A stretch of DNA of 64,000 bases. It comes from Numida meleagris (lineage: Eukaryota > Chordata > Aves > Galliformes > Numididae). A model generated the notes under the pieces. It was not told where the DNA came from and ran no database searches. It worked only from the letters and a program-made list of their open reading frames with translations. Made by a program: the position numbers and the translations under genes. Shown piece after piece: positions 1 through 15,961 of this stretch. The DNA lies in assembly GCF_002078875.1 (NCBI RefSeq), contig NC_034421.1, positions 12,289,887 to 12,353,886 on the forward strand, written 5' to 3'. Positions within the stretch are counted from its first letter, which is position 1. Every line of letters starts with the position of its first letter.

Positions 1-1951
<1,951 letters not shown>

Positions 1952-4900
1952 TAAAGAGACAAAAGATCCCCCGTGGTCTGTTTTTATTTAAGCTTTGTGA
2001 TGTCCCAGTGCCTGCCTGTTCTTGTCTACTCATTAAGACACAAGACTGACCAGTCCTTACAGTAAGCATCTGATTCATAGAAATTCATATGAAGCTATAT
2101 CACAAATGCAAGCAGATATTCCTTCCCTGAAAAAAAGGTAAACCTGGGGGGTATAGCAAATGTTACAGCTGTCCTTTCTCAGAGCATGTAATGGGCAATG
2201 CCTTAAAATCCCTAATAGCTGCTGAGATGTATTCCAGTCACCACTGGAGTTGCCATCTTCCATACACACATGCTACAACTCATCCCGAACTCCTCCTCAC
2301 AAAATCGTGCATCTGTCACACTGCAGCGCTACACTCCTCTGCAGAAACACCCGCGTTTCCACCCACACTGCTGCCAGGGTCCTGGATTCACTCCAGATCC
2401 CAACTGGGCTCTGAAAGCCCACAAACTCTCCTTTGCTCTGCCTCTGAGCACAGCCTGTCCCTGTGTACTGCCCACCCCACGCTGAGCCCATCACCATGCA
2501 TGGCCCATCAGCACACACTTGCAGACCTGGGTGGCTCTTCAGAGCCAACTGCTCGGGACCCGGCTGGTCCTCACCACAGAGATCTCAGTTCCACATGCAG
2601 CTCTTTTCTTGACCGTTATGACAAGAGCAGCACTACCAGCAACGCCTCTCGCAGGCACTTCCCACTTCCTAAGAACACCTTTCCAGTCCTTCAGAGAAGA
2701 GCTGTCACTCTGCTCTGCATTTCACCCCGTATGTTCCTGCTGCAACACCCAGCACGCCAGTAGTGCCACCTCCCCCCCTGTAGTGAGAGGGATGCAGGGC
2801 AGAGGTACAAACACTGTCTACACTCAATCTTGGCATACGCACTGCTCTTCCCCTTCACACACGACTTGCCTCTCACACACTCTTTGGCCTCCTATGTAAT
2901 TCCACGTTTGGTCATGCCTTCCCTTTCCCTTTCCCTGCACTTCTATATACACAAAGACTTTCCCCATACACACCTATCAGCAGCAACCTTCACCTCGCTG
3001 CCTGCTCATCACAACCATCTATGACATACATCATTCTCCTTTTCCAAGAACACTCTGGGTCAGCCTGCTGTCAGCCAAGCCCTGTGCCCTGGCCATTGTT
3101 ACCCAGCTTGCTTCTCTTGCTTGTACCAATGCAGTCAGTCACACCTGGTGCTTGTCACTGGTGGGGTTGTGCCTGAGAACACAGCCCATGTGAGCCACTG
3201 GAGCAATTCCACTTGCTGGAAGCAGATCAGCCACTCAGGAGGGTGCTGACACATCATATTACATAACTTAGTTTATTGCCTATGGAAAAAATATTCAATA
3301 AAAGGCATAGAAAAGACCTTAGACTTTGCAGGATCCCTCTGAAGGGCACTGCGGGTTCATGACTAGGGCATAGGTATGCCATGTTAGAAAGTAGGCTAAT
3401 TTATTCTGAGTTCTGTAACTTCCTTGTTAGCTGAAGTGGCTGCACTGAAATTCTTGCTGTCCTCCTTCTTTGACAAGAAGCTTAAGGCTTTGCTTAAAAC
3501 GGCAGAATATAAAGAACACAAAAATACTGACCTCAGACAACAGGGAAGGTGTGAGAGTCTCCTTAGGGGACCTTTATGGAACGAGGAGCTGATAAGTTCA
3601 GAGAATCCTCACCAAAAACCTGTTGCTGGAAGCAACGTAAAAATATTTTGGGTAAAGCATACCTAAGGAGCATTTGTTCTTGTTCTTCTGACCAAAGCAG
3701 CAGGTTCTCAGAGGTGGAAGAATGTGGCTGGGAAGCTTTGAGGAGACAGGAAAGCTGGCAGGATCAGACATCTCCGTAGCAAATTGAGGAGTTCTCCTGA
3801 GCAGGAAGAATGAGAGATCTTATTGCTTGTAATGTCGCTTTGGTTAGTCAACCTTAAATAATAGTCTGTGCTGACAGAATTGTTCCTCTGTCCAATTTTG
3901 AGTTTTCACTCTGCCTTTCAGTCTTGGAAGGATCACAGAAATGACCCAACCAACCATCACTTTCTTCATTTTGTATTTAGAGGTGGCGATTAACTTCAAA
4001 AAACTCTTTGTGTGAAATGAATATACACAGGGAAGGAGAAGTGGTCACCACGCGCCTCAGGGGAACACCAAGTGAGGGGAAAATAGTCAGCAGAGTTACT
4101 GAACTGAGAATTACAGATGTGAGACCAGCAGGATCGTAAGCAACAGTGTGTTTTGTCACATTGAGAAATGCTAAGGAAACTTGATGAAATATCACTACTG
4201 CCATTTCTGGAACAGTAGCAAAAGACATTAACAACATGGAGGACTGTAACCCTCTTCATCCCGCATCTGCATTGTGCAGTTTGATCTGTGTGCTTTGATT
4301 CTTCCTGTGTCCACACCAACACATCCGATGAGCAAGTCTTAGTCCACAGTAGCAGCAAGCTGAATGCAGCAGCACAGGTTTGTTTCACTTCTCTTGGGTG
4401 CAAGGTTTCATTTTACCTATGCAACTAGCAGGGTATTTAACACACATGGCCAAGAAAAAAAGAGAGATGCTACCTTGCCCAGTATAAATCCATGTGTTTG
4501 TTAACTCTCCTTTTTTACACATCACTCAAAACAAGCTCCAAACCAAGCAACACGTGAAGGAACAGTCTGTTCCTTGTGGTTGCTCTGTGTACTGGTCAGG
4601 GATGCCCTGAGTTTCATGTTTCTGTCTCTACCGCTTGCACTATGGCAGGACTGTATATTTTGTTCACTCCTTCCAGCTTCCTTGCTCAAGTTAAGTTTGT
4701 GAGAACAATGCACTTGTTGGCCATCCTCCTTTCTCCTTCACCCACACGTGGCAAACACAGCCCAAGCACGGCCTGTTTCCAAAGTACAATCACACCACGT
4801 GCACGTAACAGCTGCAGCAGATAACTAGACGTCCCTCAATGGACCCCCGAAATGAAGCTGCTCCTTTTCATAAAAGTAGCTAAATATACACATTTGCATG

Positions 4901-5299
4901 GCATCCATCCTCTTCCCATCCATGGTAGGGAAACATAAAGCCCAGACCACGCACGCAGCCCTTGGTCTTGCTGTCACAGCTCTCATGCGGAATGAACATC
5001 TCTGCCACATCCCTGCTCACGCTGCACTGACACCCCACAGACCTCTCCTCAAACCCATCTCAGCTGCCGATGCCTTACATTTCTGTACTGGTAATTACAG
5101 CATCCTTGCAATGTTTTTAATTAGCAAGTTGTTGATACTTGAGCTCAGATTCCCTGTCAACTAATGTGCTTCGTGATTATGATTATTTATTTTTTTTGCA
5201 ATATTTTAACTGTTGTATCTGAATATGTAACAAGAAGTCCAGAGACAGCATTACCATGGAATCATCCCGGAGATCTAGAGCTGGGCAGCAATACAGGCA

Positions 5300-5326
5300 T
5301 TTTTTTATTATTATTATTATTTTTTA
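5300..5326. repeat. (TTA)n / T-rich simple repeat
   Basis: A short run of T followed by several TTA (ATT) units and more T. It is a simple low-complexity tract and may be the decayed tail of a retroposon. Confidence 0.75.
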
Positions 5327-5854
5327 AATGTTAGAGCACTGTCAGCCAGCACCAGCACTGTGACCAGGGTGTGCTGTGAATGCAGCCGTGCTGCAGCACC
5401 AATTAGCAGCACAGTGCTTCTGGATTCTTTGTGTCACCAGGGAAGTGCCGGCAGCTCCAGCAAGGACGTGACTTCCTCTAGCTTTGATCTTCCTTTGCAC
5501 AAATAGAAATTAACTTGGATTCTCCTTCCTTCCTGGGCATGTATCCAGGCATATTTTTCCTTCCCTCCTACTCCTGCACCTCCATGTTCCTTTTCAAACC
5601 TTATAAATAAATCCCTCCAGCCCCTTCCCCTTCCATTTGTGCATATCACTTCCCTCTTCCTCGCATGTTTCTCTGCCTTGGTTCACATTCCGCACCGACC
5701 GTACACTTGCAGTTAGCCTCTGCATTGAAAAAGACTCAGTGCAATGGGCAGTTTTCTAAGAGGAAATTATTTTTTGGTGACAGTTTAAGTCTTAATGTTA
5801 ATCTCCACAGCTGCAATTCATCATTTGGGAGACAGGAAAAAAAGTTATCTCCAT

Positions 5855-5898
5855 TTTGGCTTGGGGTCCTTTCCAACCCAAGCTATTCTACGATGATT
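5855..5898 (+). mobile_element. CR1 LINE 3'-tail fragment
   Basis: The stretch reading ...GGTCCTTTCCAACCCAAGC followed by a decayed ATTCTATGAT-type tail matches the conserved 3' end of avian CR1 elements in sense orientation. Only the tail is recognisable. Limits are approximate. Confidence 0.7.
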
Positions 5899-8800
5899 TG
5901 CTGCAACTTAAGTTTTTGGCCCCTGCTCCCAGATATGAAGAAGTTTGTATTACGAAAGATAACTGACAATAAAACAGCACTGATCTTGCAAGTGCTCTGT
6001 CAATCACAGCATCACTGTATTGCATTTCATTTTTACCACATGTAACTGCATCAGCTTCTCAAGAGGACTCCCTATAATCCCACCAGAAGAATCACCAGCA
6101 ACACGTTAGATGAAAGAGCTGTGATGTTCCCTTGAGAGCCCCTAACTCAAGATGTGTGCACGCATTCTACCCCATGCAGAGGATGAGACATCAACACATG
6201 GCTCATGGCCCTGACACCTGATCCACCTCAGCTGTGATGAACACAGTGCAGACCTTTAAGGCTTCAAGGAGGAAGATCAGAGGCAAGGGAACAGTAGAGG
6301 CTTTGGGTGAGAGTATGGGAGAACCGAAGCCTAGGGTCAGGGATAGGGGAGCTGAAAGAATGGAAACCAAATTCAGGTGTGCTCTTCATGGAGTGGGACT
6401 AGCACTACCCAAGCAAGGAATAAGAAGTTATTGAAATGATATGAATAAACGTGAACGAGCCACTGACCTCTTCTACTGTCGACACGAGGAGGAAGAGGAG
6501 CAGGTTTTAGGAGGGGTGCTGAGTCCCACTGGTACTGTGGCTACTGCAGAGGGGTCAGTCAGCCATCCTGGCACCGTAGCAGAAGGGCCCCAGTCTGACA
6601 TCCAGCCTTTTACTCCTGTGAAGCATTGTAAATCTCACTTACTAGTGACTTGAGCCAACATACCGATTTATCACGTAAATCTGGAAGGTTCAGCCTCCCA
6701 CAGTTAATTCATCCACAGCACTGTATTTGCCAACTCGCAGCTGTCCATCAAAACCCTTTGTGGCACTGAGCTGGTCTCACAGCATTTTTCTTGCTGAGCC
6801 CTTATTCTGATCTGCAAAACCAGTGAAACATCAGGCAGATGCTGCTGGTGACATTCTAACTTGAGCTGAGCACAGACACTGATACCAGCACAGAAATCTT
6901 GTCTCTGCAGGGCTAGAACATGTAGTTTTGAAATACTAGGAGTAGTTTGAAACAGATGTCAGGACCAAAACTATTCCTGCAGAAGTAATAAATCAGGACT
7001 GTTCCTAACTCTGAGAATCAGAGCTTGTCCAGTCATCATTTATAAGCACTATTTTTTTCTTTTTTGATCATTTCTTTCTCCAACTTCATTGTACTCACAT
7101 GAAAATGCTGTGCAGATCACATTGTCCAAAGATACGCTCACCTCTTGCTCAGATTCCTAACTGGGTCACCTATATATTTGAACAAGTTTTAAGCTACTGA
7201 CCTACAGCACCTCCCCTTTACAGTGCCAGTGTCTTTTTCTACAGACATCAATAAGAATTTCAAATTTAACTATTCACCTTTGATTAGCACACAAGGATAA
7301 GCGTAACATTCTGCCTTAGATTTACTCTGCAATTAATTCTGCAGCACAGAAAGGTTTATCTGCAGAGCTGTCCCTTTAGAAAATTACCCAGACTGGCATC
7401 TAAATGGTATAGCACTAGCAACGTATCCACTTCCAACACACATGTACTGTACAATGTTGTTAATCCCCAACACTTAGATGCATCCTAAAAAGTGGAAAAA
7501 AGGGAGAGATGCAGCCCTGAGCCCCTCATTTCTATTCCCCATGGCCTCTTTACTTAAGCTTTCCCCAGAGAGGGGCAAAGCTGATGGAACTGAGTCCTTC
7601 CTGAGCCCATTACAATCTCCATAGCGGGCCTGGCTGGCTATAGATGGAGGAGCCCAGGTATGTTGTCCCCTTATTTATTTTGACCCTTCCATTTCTGTAC
7701 ATTTGGGAGCAGCCTTGGTTTCTGTTAAAGGTGCTACTTCTATATTCTCTTTTCCAGGACTGAGGAGGAGAGGGCTGAGGCTGGGGACCTGAGGTTACAG
7801 TGCCTCCATAGCTGCTCCCCAAATAGTAAGTGACCATGGCTCTGGATACACCCGATGCACAATGGCTTGTACTGTCCCCACAACCGGTTTCTTGGGGTTG
7901 AGAACAAGGTTTGGAGTAGGAAGCTCTGTAAACAGAGGTTCGTAACTTTCCCAGACAGTGCTGCCCAAACCATAACCAACTAGTATGTGAACAGTACAAA
8001 ATGCTCAAGGATTCAATCTAAGATGTACCTATACCCTATAATTTTATGCTGTCTCAAGAAGCTGTGATTTCATAGTAGTTTAAAAATATGCTATAATTTA
8101 CACCTGTATAGCTTTCATTATCACTACCCTTTCTCATCTATATTTATCACAAATTCATGATGATGCATGCTATTGAATATAAAGATGATTGAAAGCAGCT
8201 TTGATAGACAATAACACTAGTATAATAAATGCCTTTTTTTGCACTTCTATTAATCTTTATTCCAAAAATTGTTATGCTTTTATCCAGCATTTGCAAAAAA
8301 AAAAAATCTTACTTCAAGCTACAGGGGTTGAATGCATGGAACAATATTAGAGGATGGTTCCTGTCCTACTCTGAACATTATATTTTGCCTTTACTCTCCA
8401 GGAAAGATGTGTTGTGTCTCCATCAATTTCCTTGCTAAGAAAGCAAGTGATTCTTCATACAGCAGGAGGGAGAGTTGGGAAAGTGACTTGCTTAGCAGAG
8501 CTCTAAGACGAACTGCACCAATAAAAATTGGAAACCTCACCGCGTTTTGTTGCTCGTGGCTTTCTGAGATGCACATCTCAGCCACATGCTCACAGAGCTA
8601 GGTGTTCACAATCGTAATAATTGATGGTGCTGCTTCCTATCAGACCTGCTGGAACAGCTCTCCAGGTGGTCTCCACACAGGCACGCTCGTGTTAGCACTG
8701 CTCTCAAACTTGTTTTGCCATCAGCTCAGTTGGTAACTCTTGCTCCTTAAGATATCATGGCAGTTGTAGACCTTTCCATAGGCAGATCCACGTCCTTCAT

Positions 8801-11800
8801 TTTCACAGGCCTGAAAAAGGCCATTGCTAGGGAACTGATCTGAATCAGATTTCTTAATTCTCCACCTACCAAGCTACCAACTAGTACTCAAATGTGCTTA
8901 TTTCATTATGAAGATTGTCCAAAGGTGGGTTGCTTTTGTTCTTTATAAAGAACAAATAACAACCCTTGATCTCATGAGGTGTTCCAAAGAATAAAACAAA
9001 CTGCTCCTATGCCCAGCCCTGCCCCAGTGCTTCCCTTGCAGGATGCAGCTCCCTTGGTAGGTGTACTGACAGCTCTATAAAAGCAAACTGCACGTGACAA
9101 GCCAGGTACCCCAATCATCTGGTGCACTTCACTCGATGTGATCATGCCAGTGTCCTGAACTACAGCCAATTGCTACTGGAAGCAAACATGAAAAATTACA
9201 TTTACTGCTGCTACTATTGTTAATACTTCAATGGCAACGTTATACAAAATGCGTTCTCTCAGCTAACCAGACAATGCTGTGCTCTTATTTGTAAAGACCA
9301 TTCCAAGACCCAGACAGAAAAGTTAACAGATATGAAATCCATGCAAAAAAGAATTACTATCATCACACCCTGCTAATATAGGAGCAGATGCAAATCCAAC
9401 ATCATTCCCAAGCCACTAAAAGTTCCCTTTCTTTCCTCCTGCTATCTTACCCTCAAGTATTTCCCCAGAATATCCCAGATCCCTGTCTCTGAGTGATACT
9501 TCAGGATGAACTTCATGCTCATTCCTTCCTTTGACTGGCAGGAGCGCTTTTATTTTTTCCTCCAAGGTGCGTCTTTCTGGTTACTAATGAGTTGCAAATA
9601 TCCAATCAAGCTCATTATATTAGCTGCATAAGAAGTACTATGCAGCACTGCAGCAAAGGCATCAGTGATGAGGCTTGCAACCTCCCAAGATAGGCAAGCA
9701 TCATAATTTCTACCGATAGACAAACAGGCAGGCAGCAATGATAAATGACATCTCCAACATCACAAACAGGAGATACCCCAGCATCACACTTACCGTTCTA
9801 GATGCTTTTCTCTAGTCTTGGGAAGTGGACCATCATGGAGTTTGGGTTTCTGAACTGCAGTCTGGGGATGGGTTCTGCACTTGAAAAAAAATCTAGCTTT
9901 GTATATACTTTGTGGACAAGAAGGCACCAAATCCAAAGCTAGACCATCAAGCCACAACATACAGAGAGAAAACAGGAGAATGAATATTTATTGCTTACTA
10001 ATTACTTACTAATATTAGTACTGATTCTGATGCATTTGTGTTGTGGCAGTGGCAAGGGGCTGCAGGGACAGGCCTGTTGCTCTGGTGAGAAGGCAGCATT
10101 GCAAATAGCTCATGGCCAGCAGAAAATGTTAACATCAAGAGCGCAGCACAAGTAGTGCCTTGCTAAAGTCACAGCAGCCTGCCTATATTTAGGAAGAGGA
10201 CATTTCACTTTGGCCAAGTCTTCCGCACAGGGCAGCCTGCATTGCGCTAGCAGAGGAAATGCCAGCAACGTCTGATAGTCAAACTCTTCACACAGAGGTT
10301 GTCCTGTCCCAGTAGGACAGGAGATAGAACCAGGAGTTATTTCCTGCTGTTCCCTTCACCTGGCATTCCCTGGAGGCCGTGCCAGCTGGCCTCACTTACA
10401 AGTGCTCCAAAGCTGTTCTTATTTGGACTAAACAGCATATTAAGAACATTCACACATTCTCAGATCCCATTCTTTTTCCTGTCCTTCCACGATGACAAAA
10501 TAGAACATCTGGTCCTCCTTGAGAGATAAGGGCTTTTATTGAGTGCCACTGTAGAGCAAAACACTAAAGTGTATACATAAAAGATCGAAAGGACAAGGCT
10601 GAGCGGTCACAGAAGACAGACACCCACCAGCCAGGAGACTTCAGAAGAGAATATGAAGGGTTGAGAGCAGCCCAGGCTGGGGCAGGAGCTCAGGTTGGCC
10701 TGTTGGTGGGGCTGGAAGTTTGGGAAAGTGGCTATCAGCTACTCATCTCTCAGAAGCTCGGAGGAGCCTTGATTAGGATAGCACAATAGTCAGTCTTGAA
10801 AACTACACATTAAACCACGTGACATCCAGCACAACACTATAAATTTCCCTTAATGGGGTTTAAGCTTTCCAGAGCTGGGCTAAGACCAGTGCTGGGGAGT
10901 TCATCTGTAAGCTGGCATCCGCTGCTCTTCCCAGAGCTGCTTCCTCTGCAAACATGGGGCACTGGCACTTACATATCTAAGTGTCCCCAGCCATATCTTG
11001 TTCATAACGAACTTACTCTTTCTACTGCAAGTGTCTATACGCTCTTAGTTGCCTATCTGCTGTCTGTTTTGATCTTGCAAGCCTCAACTTTTTTCTATCA
11101 GATGCACAGTCACTATACAAAAAGGACAGAAGTTTCACATCAGAATATTTTGTTGCTGTTGTTCTGCAGTTGTTACCAAAAAATTCTCACTGTTATTACA
11201 CTCCGGACACCACTTGTACCTGATTTCTGACATCTCGATGTTCACTCCATTCCCACTCTCTTCTCCAGCCTGCCACTTGGCGTCCATAGGGCAGAGAGCA
11301 GAGGTAGGACAAGGAACAGGAGAGAGGCAAGAGAAATGTCAGAGAGGACAAGGAGGGGTCAGTACGGTGGCAGAGCCGAAGAGGAGTCACGTAGCTCAGA
11401 AGAGCTTAGCAGGAGGGAGCATATTCTCCATTTTACTGCTCACTGTTTGTGATTGAAAGCCGTGGTTGTTATTTGTGGCAGATTAACCCAGGGTCCAGAA
11501 CATCACCTTTGCTTGTAGAAAACAAATTGGCATTAAAAAAAAAAATATGATCTAGTCACTATTTTGGCAGTGTGGGTGTTTTAAGGGGGTCACCTGACTG
11601 ATAGAAGCTCTTGAAAAAAAAAGCAGTTTGTTCTCCTATTGCCACCCTGCAGGCACATCCCCAGGGCCCATCCCACAGCTCTTCCACCATCCTCCCACCC
11701 CTGGCTGTCTACAGTAAGCTTTGCACAACCAGCTTCACCATGCAGCAAAATGACTTTTTTTTTTCCCCACTCAAATAAGATCACCAGAAGAACTCTAAAT

Positions 11801-12721
11801 TTTAAATGTGGTGGAAACAGTCCACAAAGATCTGTTGCTTTTTTCTTGGCTGCAAGAGCCATGTAAGGAAGATAGTGCTGGGTTTGCAGGAAACTTTAGT
11901 ACATCTCCAAAATCAGTGCTGCAAAAAAGTACACTGCACAAGCTCAGCTGGAGAGGGCAAGGCACAGACGGCAGGCAAGGTCACTCTAACAACAGGGAAC
12001 ATGCTTGATATGCTGAGCAGCACAGGGCTGGGAGAAGGCAGACAACAAGGGCTTGATGTGTTTGAAATGTTGCTCAAAGTTGAGTCAAGGATTATCCTTG
12101 TGGAGGCACATGACAGCTGCAATCACCCTCCTATTTCATGTCAGCATTGATTTCAGCTCCGAGTCCTGCAATTGTTCCTGTAATTTATTCAGTTCATAGT
12201 GATTCACTACATGAAAAAAAATCCCCTCTGATAAAGCACTGTGGTTACAGATCTACGACCCGGGCTTGCTATACTGAAAGCAAAGGGAATTTCACTCCCG
12301 TCTTCAGACAAACCTGTGTCCACTGGGAAGCTCACAAGATAGAAGTCTCAGTTCTGTCCTCATTTGCCTCTGCCAAAGTCCAGACTGACATTTTGCTATA
12401 ACAAACTTCAGATTTCTTCCCAGGCCACGATTGTGTTTCCATGATAAGAATGATGGTAAATGCAAATTCAGTCCTGTGTTCAGCACTGGGGCCAAGGGAA
12501 ACTGAAAGATGTCAAAGTAAAACTAAGGGATAGTTTGCAATACTTGTTCCTTCCTGCAATGCTCTAGTGAAAGGGGCTAGTTTCTTGTAGAAATTCCCAT
12601 GAAATTAGTTACAAAACTTATTTTCTGTCACTCTTTCAAAGATTATCTTTCCATAAATGTGCCATCTCCTACAGATGATCCTGGACTTAAGAAAAAACAA
12701 AACAAAGCAAAAGAAAAACAA

Positions 12722-12795
12722 TCATAAAATCCTAGAATATCCCAAGTTGGAAGGGACCCATAAGGTCCTACCAGCCCTGTCCAGCACGGTTCAAG
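12722..12795 (-). mobile_element. CR1 LINE 3'-tail fragment (antisense)
   Basis: The sequence around AAGTTGGAAGGGACCCATAA, preceded by a decayed form of the CATAGAAT tail repeat, is the reverse complement of the CR1 3' end. It is truncated soon after, as is typical of 5'-truncated CR1 copies. Limits are approximate. Confidence 0.8.
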
Positions 12796-12943
12796 ATGTG
12801 AGATGAAGTATTTCAGGCTGTGAACTTACCCACACAGCATTTCAACTACAGTGCACATAGTATTTCTCATTATGTGTAGGCAAAAGTTACTGTTCATTTA
12901 ATGTTCAGGCAGTTTTACACTGTATTTGAGGACAAATATACTA

Positions 12944-12963
12944 ACAACAACAACAACAACAAC
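12944..12963. repeat. (AAC)n microsatellite
   Basis: Between six and seven uninterrupted AAC units. Such tracts are often length-polymorphic; no function is implied. Confidence 0.9.
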
Positions 12964-14748
12964 GCTGCAGCACGTATCTCAGTTGGCTTAAAACAACTTT
13001 TGCTATTTTCAGAATAAGTTTCTTTCACTTTTCCACAGCAAAACATATTTTCTGATCATGGGGTTTTGTAGTGAAGAAAGTAAAGTATCAGTGACCTGAA
13101 TCAAAGCCATGAGTCAACACATCTGAAAAACCTGTCCTGGAGTTTATTCTGTAAAATGACTGGAATTATCCTTTGAACTCACAGCACTGTCAGAGTTGCT
13201 GTGTATCATACAGCATTTTGGCTGCAGATACCTTTCCAGCTGAATAAAGCATGAAAGTATTAACTCCAAAGTAAGGAGATCTTAAGAGGTGTCTTTCTCA
13301 GCCCCCGCAGAAAATGAGCAGTGGAGCAGTATAGAAAAATTCAGTCTTCTTCGAAGGCACCTGATAAGGTTTCACTTTCCTAAGACATTTCAGATCCTCA
13401 GATAGTTGTTTAAGGACAGAGCTATACATTTTTTTTCAGAACACCTGAATACCGAAGGCCAAAATTAGTATGTTCTCTGTAACACTGCCCCTTAAGAGAA
13501 TTTGTTCGACCAAGTCTGACTACAAAAAAAATGCTTTACCTTAGATAGCAAATAAATTCCAACTTTAGAACTGGTAAAAGGTGGTCACTTTTAGGAATTA
13601 TCTGTTATAGCACTTGTAAAACATGTTTACACACTAGTAAGGACCCTAGACATGCTGGGCCATCTCAGACAAAAGTCACTGGACAAGTAGAAAGGAGGAA
13701 CTAAGCATTGGGCACTAATGTGCAGAAGGAGTTCCTACCACCCTCTCCTCCCTGCTGCACTGGATGAGGGCTGGCCCTGGAAGGAGGGAACCTGCTGCAC
13801 CACCCAGCTGCTGCCATTTTGTGTCTTAGGTACAGCTCTGCAGCATCTTCAATTATCCCATTGGGAAAGTCTTCCCAAACCCTGTTCAGCCAGTTTTTGA
13901 AAGCAAAGACTTCTGGGGAATGATGCTCCCTGTGATGCGAGCAGTCTAGTTTTCCCTCATGCCTTTTATATAAGTCATATTATGTTGCTTTTTTTTTCTT
14001 GGCTCTGTTTTTATTCAATAGCTTCGTTTATCCTCTGCTGTTCCAATTATAAAAACTCTAAATTTGATTTAAAATTGTTATTACGTTGTGATCTAGCAAA
14101 TGTCTTAATTGTTTCAGTAGCCCTAGTGAAGCCAATAGATGTGAGGTGTGCTCTTTAGGGTCTTAAAAAATCAGTGTTTAATTGCATCCAGCCCTGAGAA
14201 AGGTGCAGGGAGAAGTGATCACACAGTTCAGGCCACTGGGACTAGCAGAAGAAAAAGACTTGATGCACTGGATGGCCTATAACACATCCAGACTAGGATT
14301 TTCACCATCTTTCACCACAAGAGGAACGTGAATGTACCAGATGCAGAAGGTCTGAGTTGGTCACTGGTATTATTTTGTTTGTTATGTCCTTTGGTTGTCA
14401 GAAATTAGGAATCATGATCTGCACAGGGAGTATGCTCATTTCCCCCTTGGAGGTGAAGGAATTTGTAGCTACATTTGCCATCCACGAGAATGTTTCCAGT
14501 CTACAGCAGTACATCCTCCTTCCTTGCTATCAGTCTTGCCAAGCTAAGCAAAGTTTAGCCATAGAACAAAAAGCATTGGGATCTCTCCTTCTTAGCAACA
14601 GCCAGGAGAGAAGTGCAGGAAACAATGTGTAGGTGAGGAGATCTAGCATCCCCTGCCATTGCCATTTCCAGCACCTGAAGGAGCTGCTCAGCCCCGCACA
14701 CAGCTTACAGTTCAGGGTGGAAAGACAAGTTCTTAGCACTCTGAGCTC

Positions 14749-14756
14749 TATAAAAG
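14749..14756 (+). promoter_or_regulatory. TATA-box-like motif upstream of the BEN-domain exons
   Basis: TATAAAAG, preceded by CTC, lies about 610 bases upstream of the acceptor of the first BEN-gene exon. Two TGTCAC-containing sites follow within about 50 bases. It could be the core promoter of an independent BEN-domain gene, but one perfect TATA motif is expected by chance in AT-rich DNA, and no first exon with a donor in the required phase was identified. Confidence 0.2.
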
Positions 14757-15361
14757 AAGCGTCCTATAATGTCACTACAGGAACAGTGATGTCACTCTGT
14801 ACAGTTCTTCTATTTTTGTCTTCTGTTTATTCATCCCATAATTCACTGGGCAACCATGCAGAGCTACCAGGAGGGCAAAGCGCACGGGACCAAGGTGAAG
14901 GCCTCTCTTCACTCTTTGTAGGGATGATCAAGGGCAGGTGCAGCAACAGCCTGCAAGCCAGACTTTATCCGCTTGCATTCTTACTGGAATTTGTCACAAT
15001 ATGCCAGCAACTTTCTGCCTTCCTTGTCCTTTCCCAAATACCAAATGCTTGCTTCTCACAGAGCTATACGACTTTGAAAAGAACACTGATGTGCCAGTGA
15101 TTACTCTGATGATAGCTGACAATAGCTTAGCTGGCACCTGGGAAGAACTGGTCCTGAATTTACGTGCCTTATTCTCAAACATTCTCAAAACTCTTGGTTA
15201 TCAGAAACGAAGGGTTTTATGCTGAGATGAGAAGTAAATCAGGCTATGGGAAAGTGTGGTTATGGGAAATAGACCTAAGATTGTCTCAGAATAGAACTAA
15301 AATTGCTCTATAAGCAATTAATCCAGTCCAGAGGAAAAAGTGTGTTTTTGTCTTTCCTCAG

Positions 15362-15961
15362 GGCTTCACAACACCCAGCTCTAAATGTCACTAGCACACA
15401 GAGGAACGGGAGTGACCATAATGCTCAGAAAATACCCCCATTTGCTACGTCAAGCTCTTCTAGCAACATATCAAGCAGCTCTTCACTTTCATCAGAACCG
15501 ACCTGCCAGATCTCCATGGTTCAGGATCAAACCCAGCTGGACATTGTTTCCATCTCTAGGTTGGCCCCAGGAGAATCACCAAGCCCTCAACCACTTAAGC
15601 AAAGAAATAAAAACTTAGCAATATCATGTTCCAGCCAACTCGGTACAAGGACTCCTCCAGCATCTTGCCCAGCCAGCCCCAGGCTCAGTCTAACACCCAG
15701 CTCAGCCAAGCCTCAGCAATACTCGGACTCCTCTCCAGCCAGTCCAGGGACCAATGCTGCTTCCTTCTATGCCTTCTGTCCTCAAACAGCACACAGCTTG
15801 GAAGCTTCAGCATCAGATTACACATTGACCCCAACCAGGAAAAGCACAAGGCCTCCAACGACTCCTGAAGATAGTTCCCAATCTCCTGGCTCTTCTAAAA
15901 CTGGATTAAGAACTATAGGAAAGGGGTTTCAATCACATCTGGAAGATCCTGATCATGAAAG
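15362..15961 (+). CDS. BEN-domain protein, Ser/Pro/Thr-rich exon
   Basis: An exon of 600 bases, open throughout, between the acceptor TTTCCTCAG and the donor GTAAGT at 15962. It encodes about 199 residues of low-complexity, Ser-, Pro- and Thr-rich sequence, including a poly-Ser/Asn stretch (SSSSSNISSSSSLSS) and many SP/TP pairs, which suggests a disordered region. It starts with one base and ends with two bases of a codon, so it is a symmetric exon that can be skipped without a frameshift. It has no initiator Met near its start, so it must be joined to an upstream exon. The only upstream coding exon seen, GSG1L 1675-1842, ends in the matching phase. No named family is recognised in this part alone; the call rests on the next exon. 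Sure of the exon, less sure of which transcript carries it. Confidence 0.75.

Noticed and set aside
2191..2763. 190-codon plus-strand open frame
   Set aside because: The region is C/T-rich in all overlapping frames, the product has no motif and no splice context, and several other frames are also open there; compositional.
3000..3024. A plus-strand PAHHNHL word resembling the YPARHQPH part of the GSG1L tail
   Set aside because: Surrounding residues do not match the acidic start or the end of the GSG1L last exon, and no acceptor in the right phase is present.
14633..15225. Overlapping plus-strand frames of 155 and 95 codons before the BEN exons, tested as a first exon
   Set aside because: The only attractive donor (at about 14892) leaves one base of a codon, whereas the BEN exon needs two, and no motif is present.
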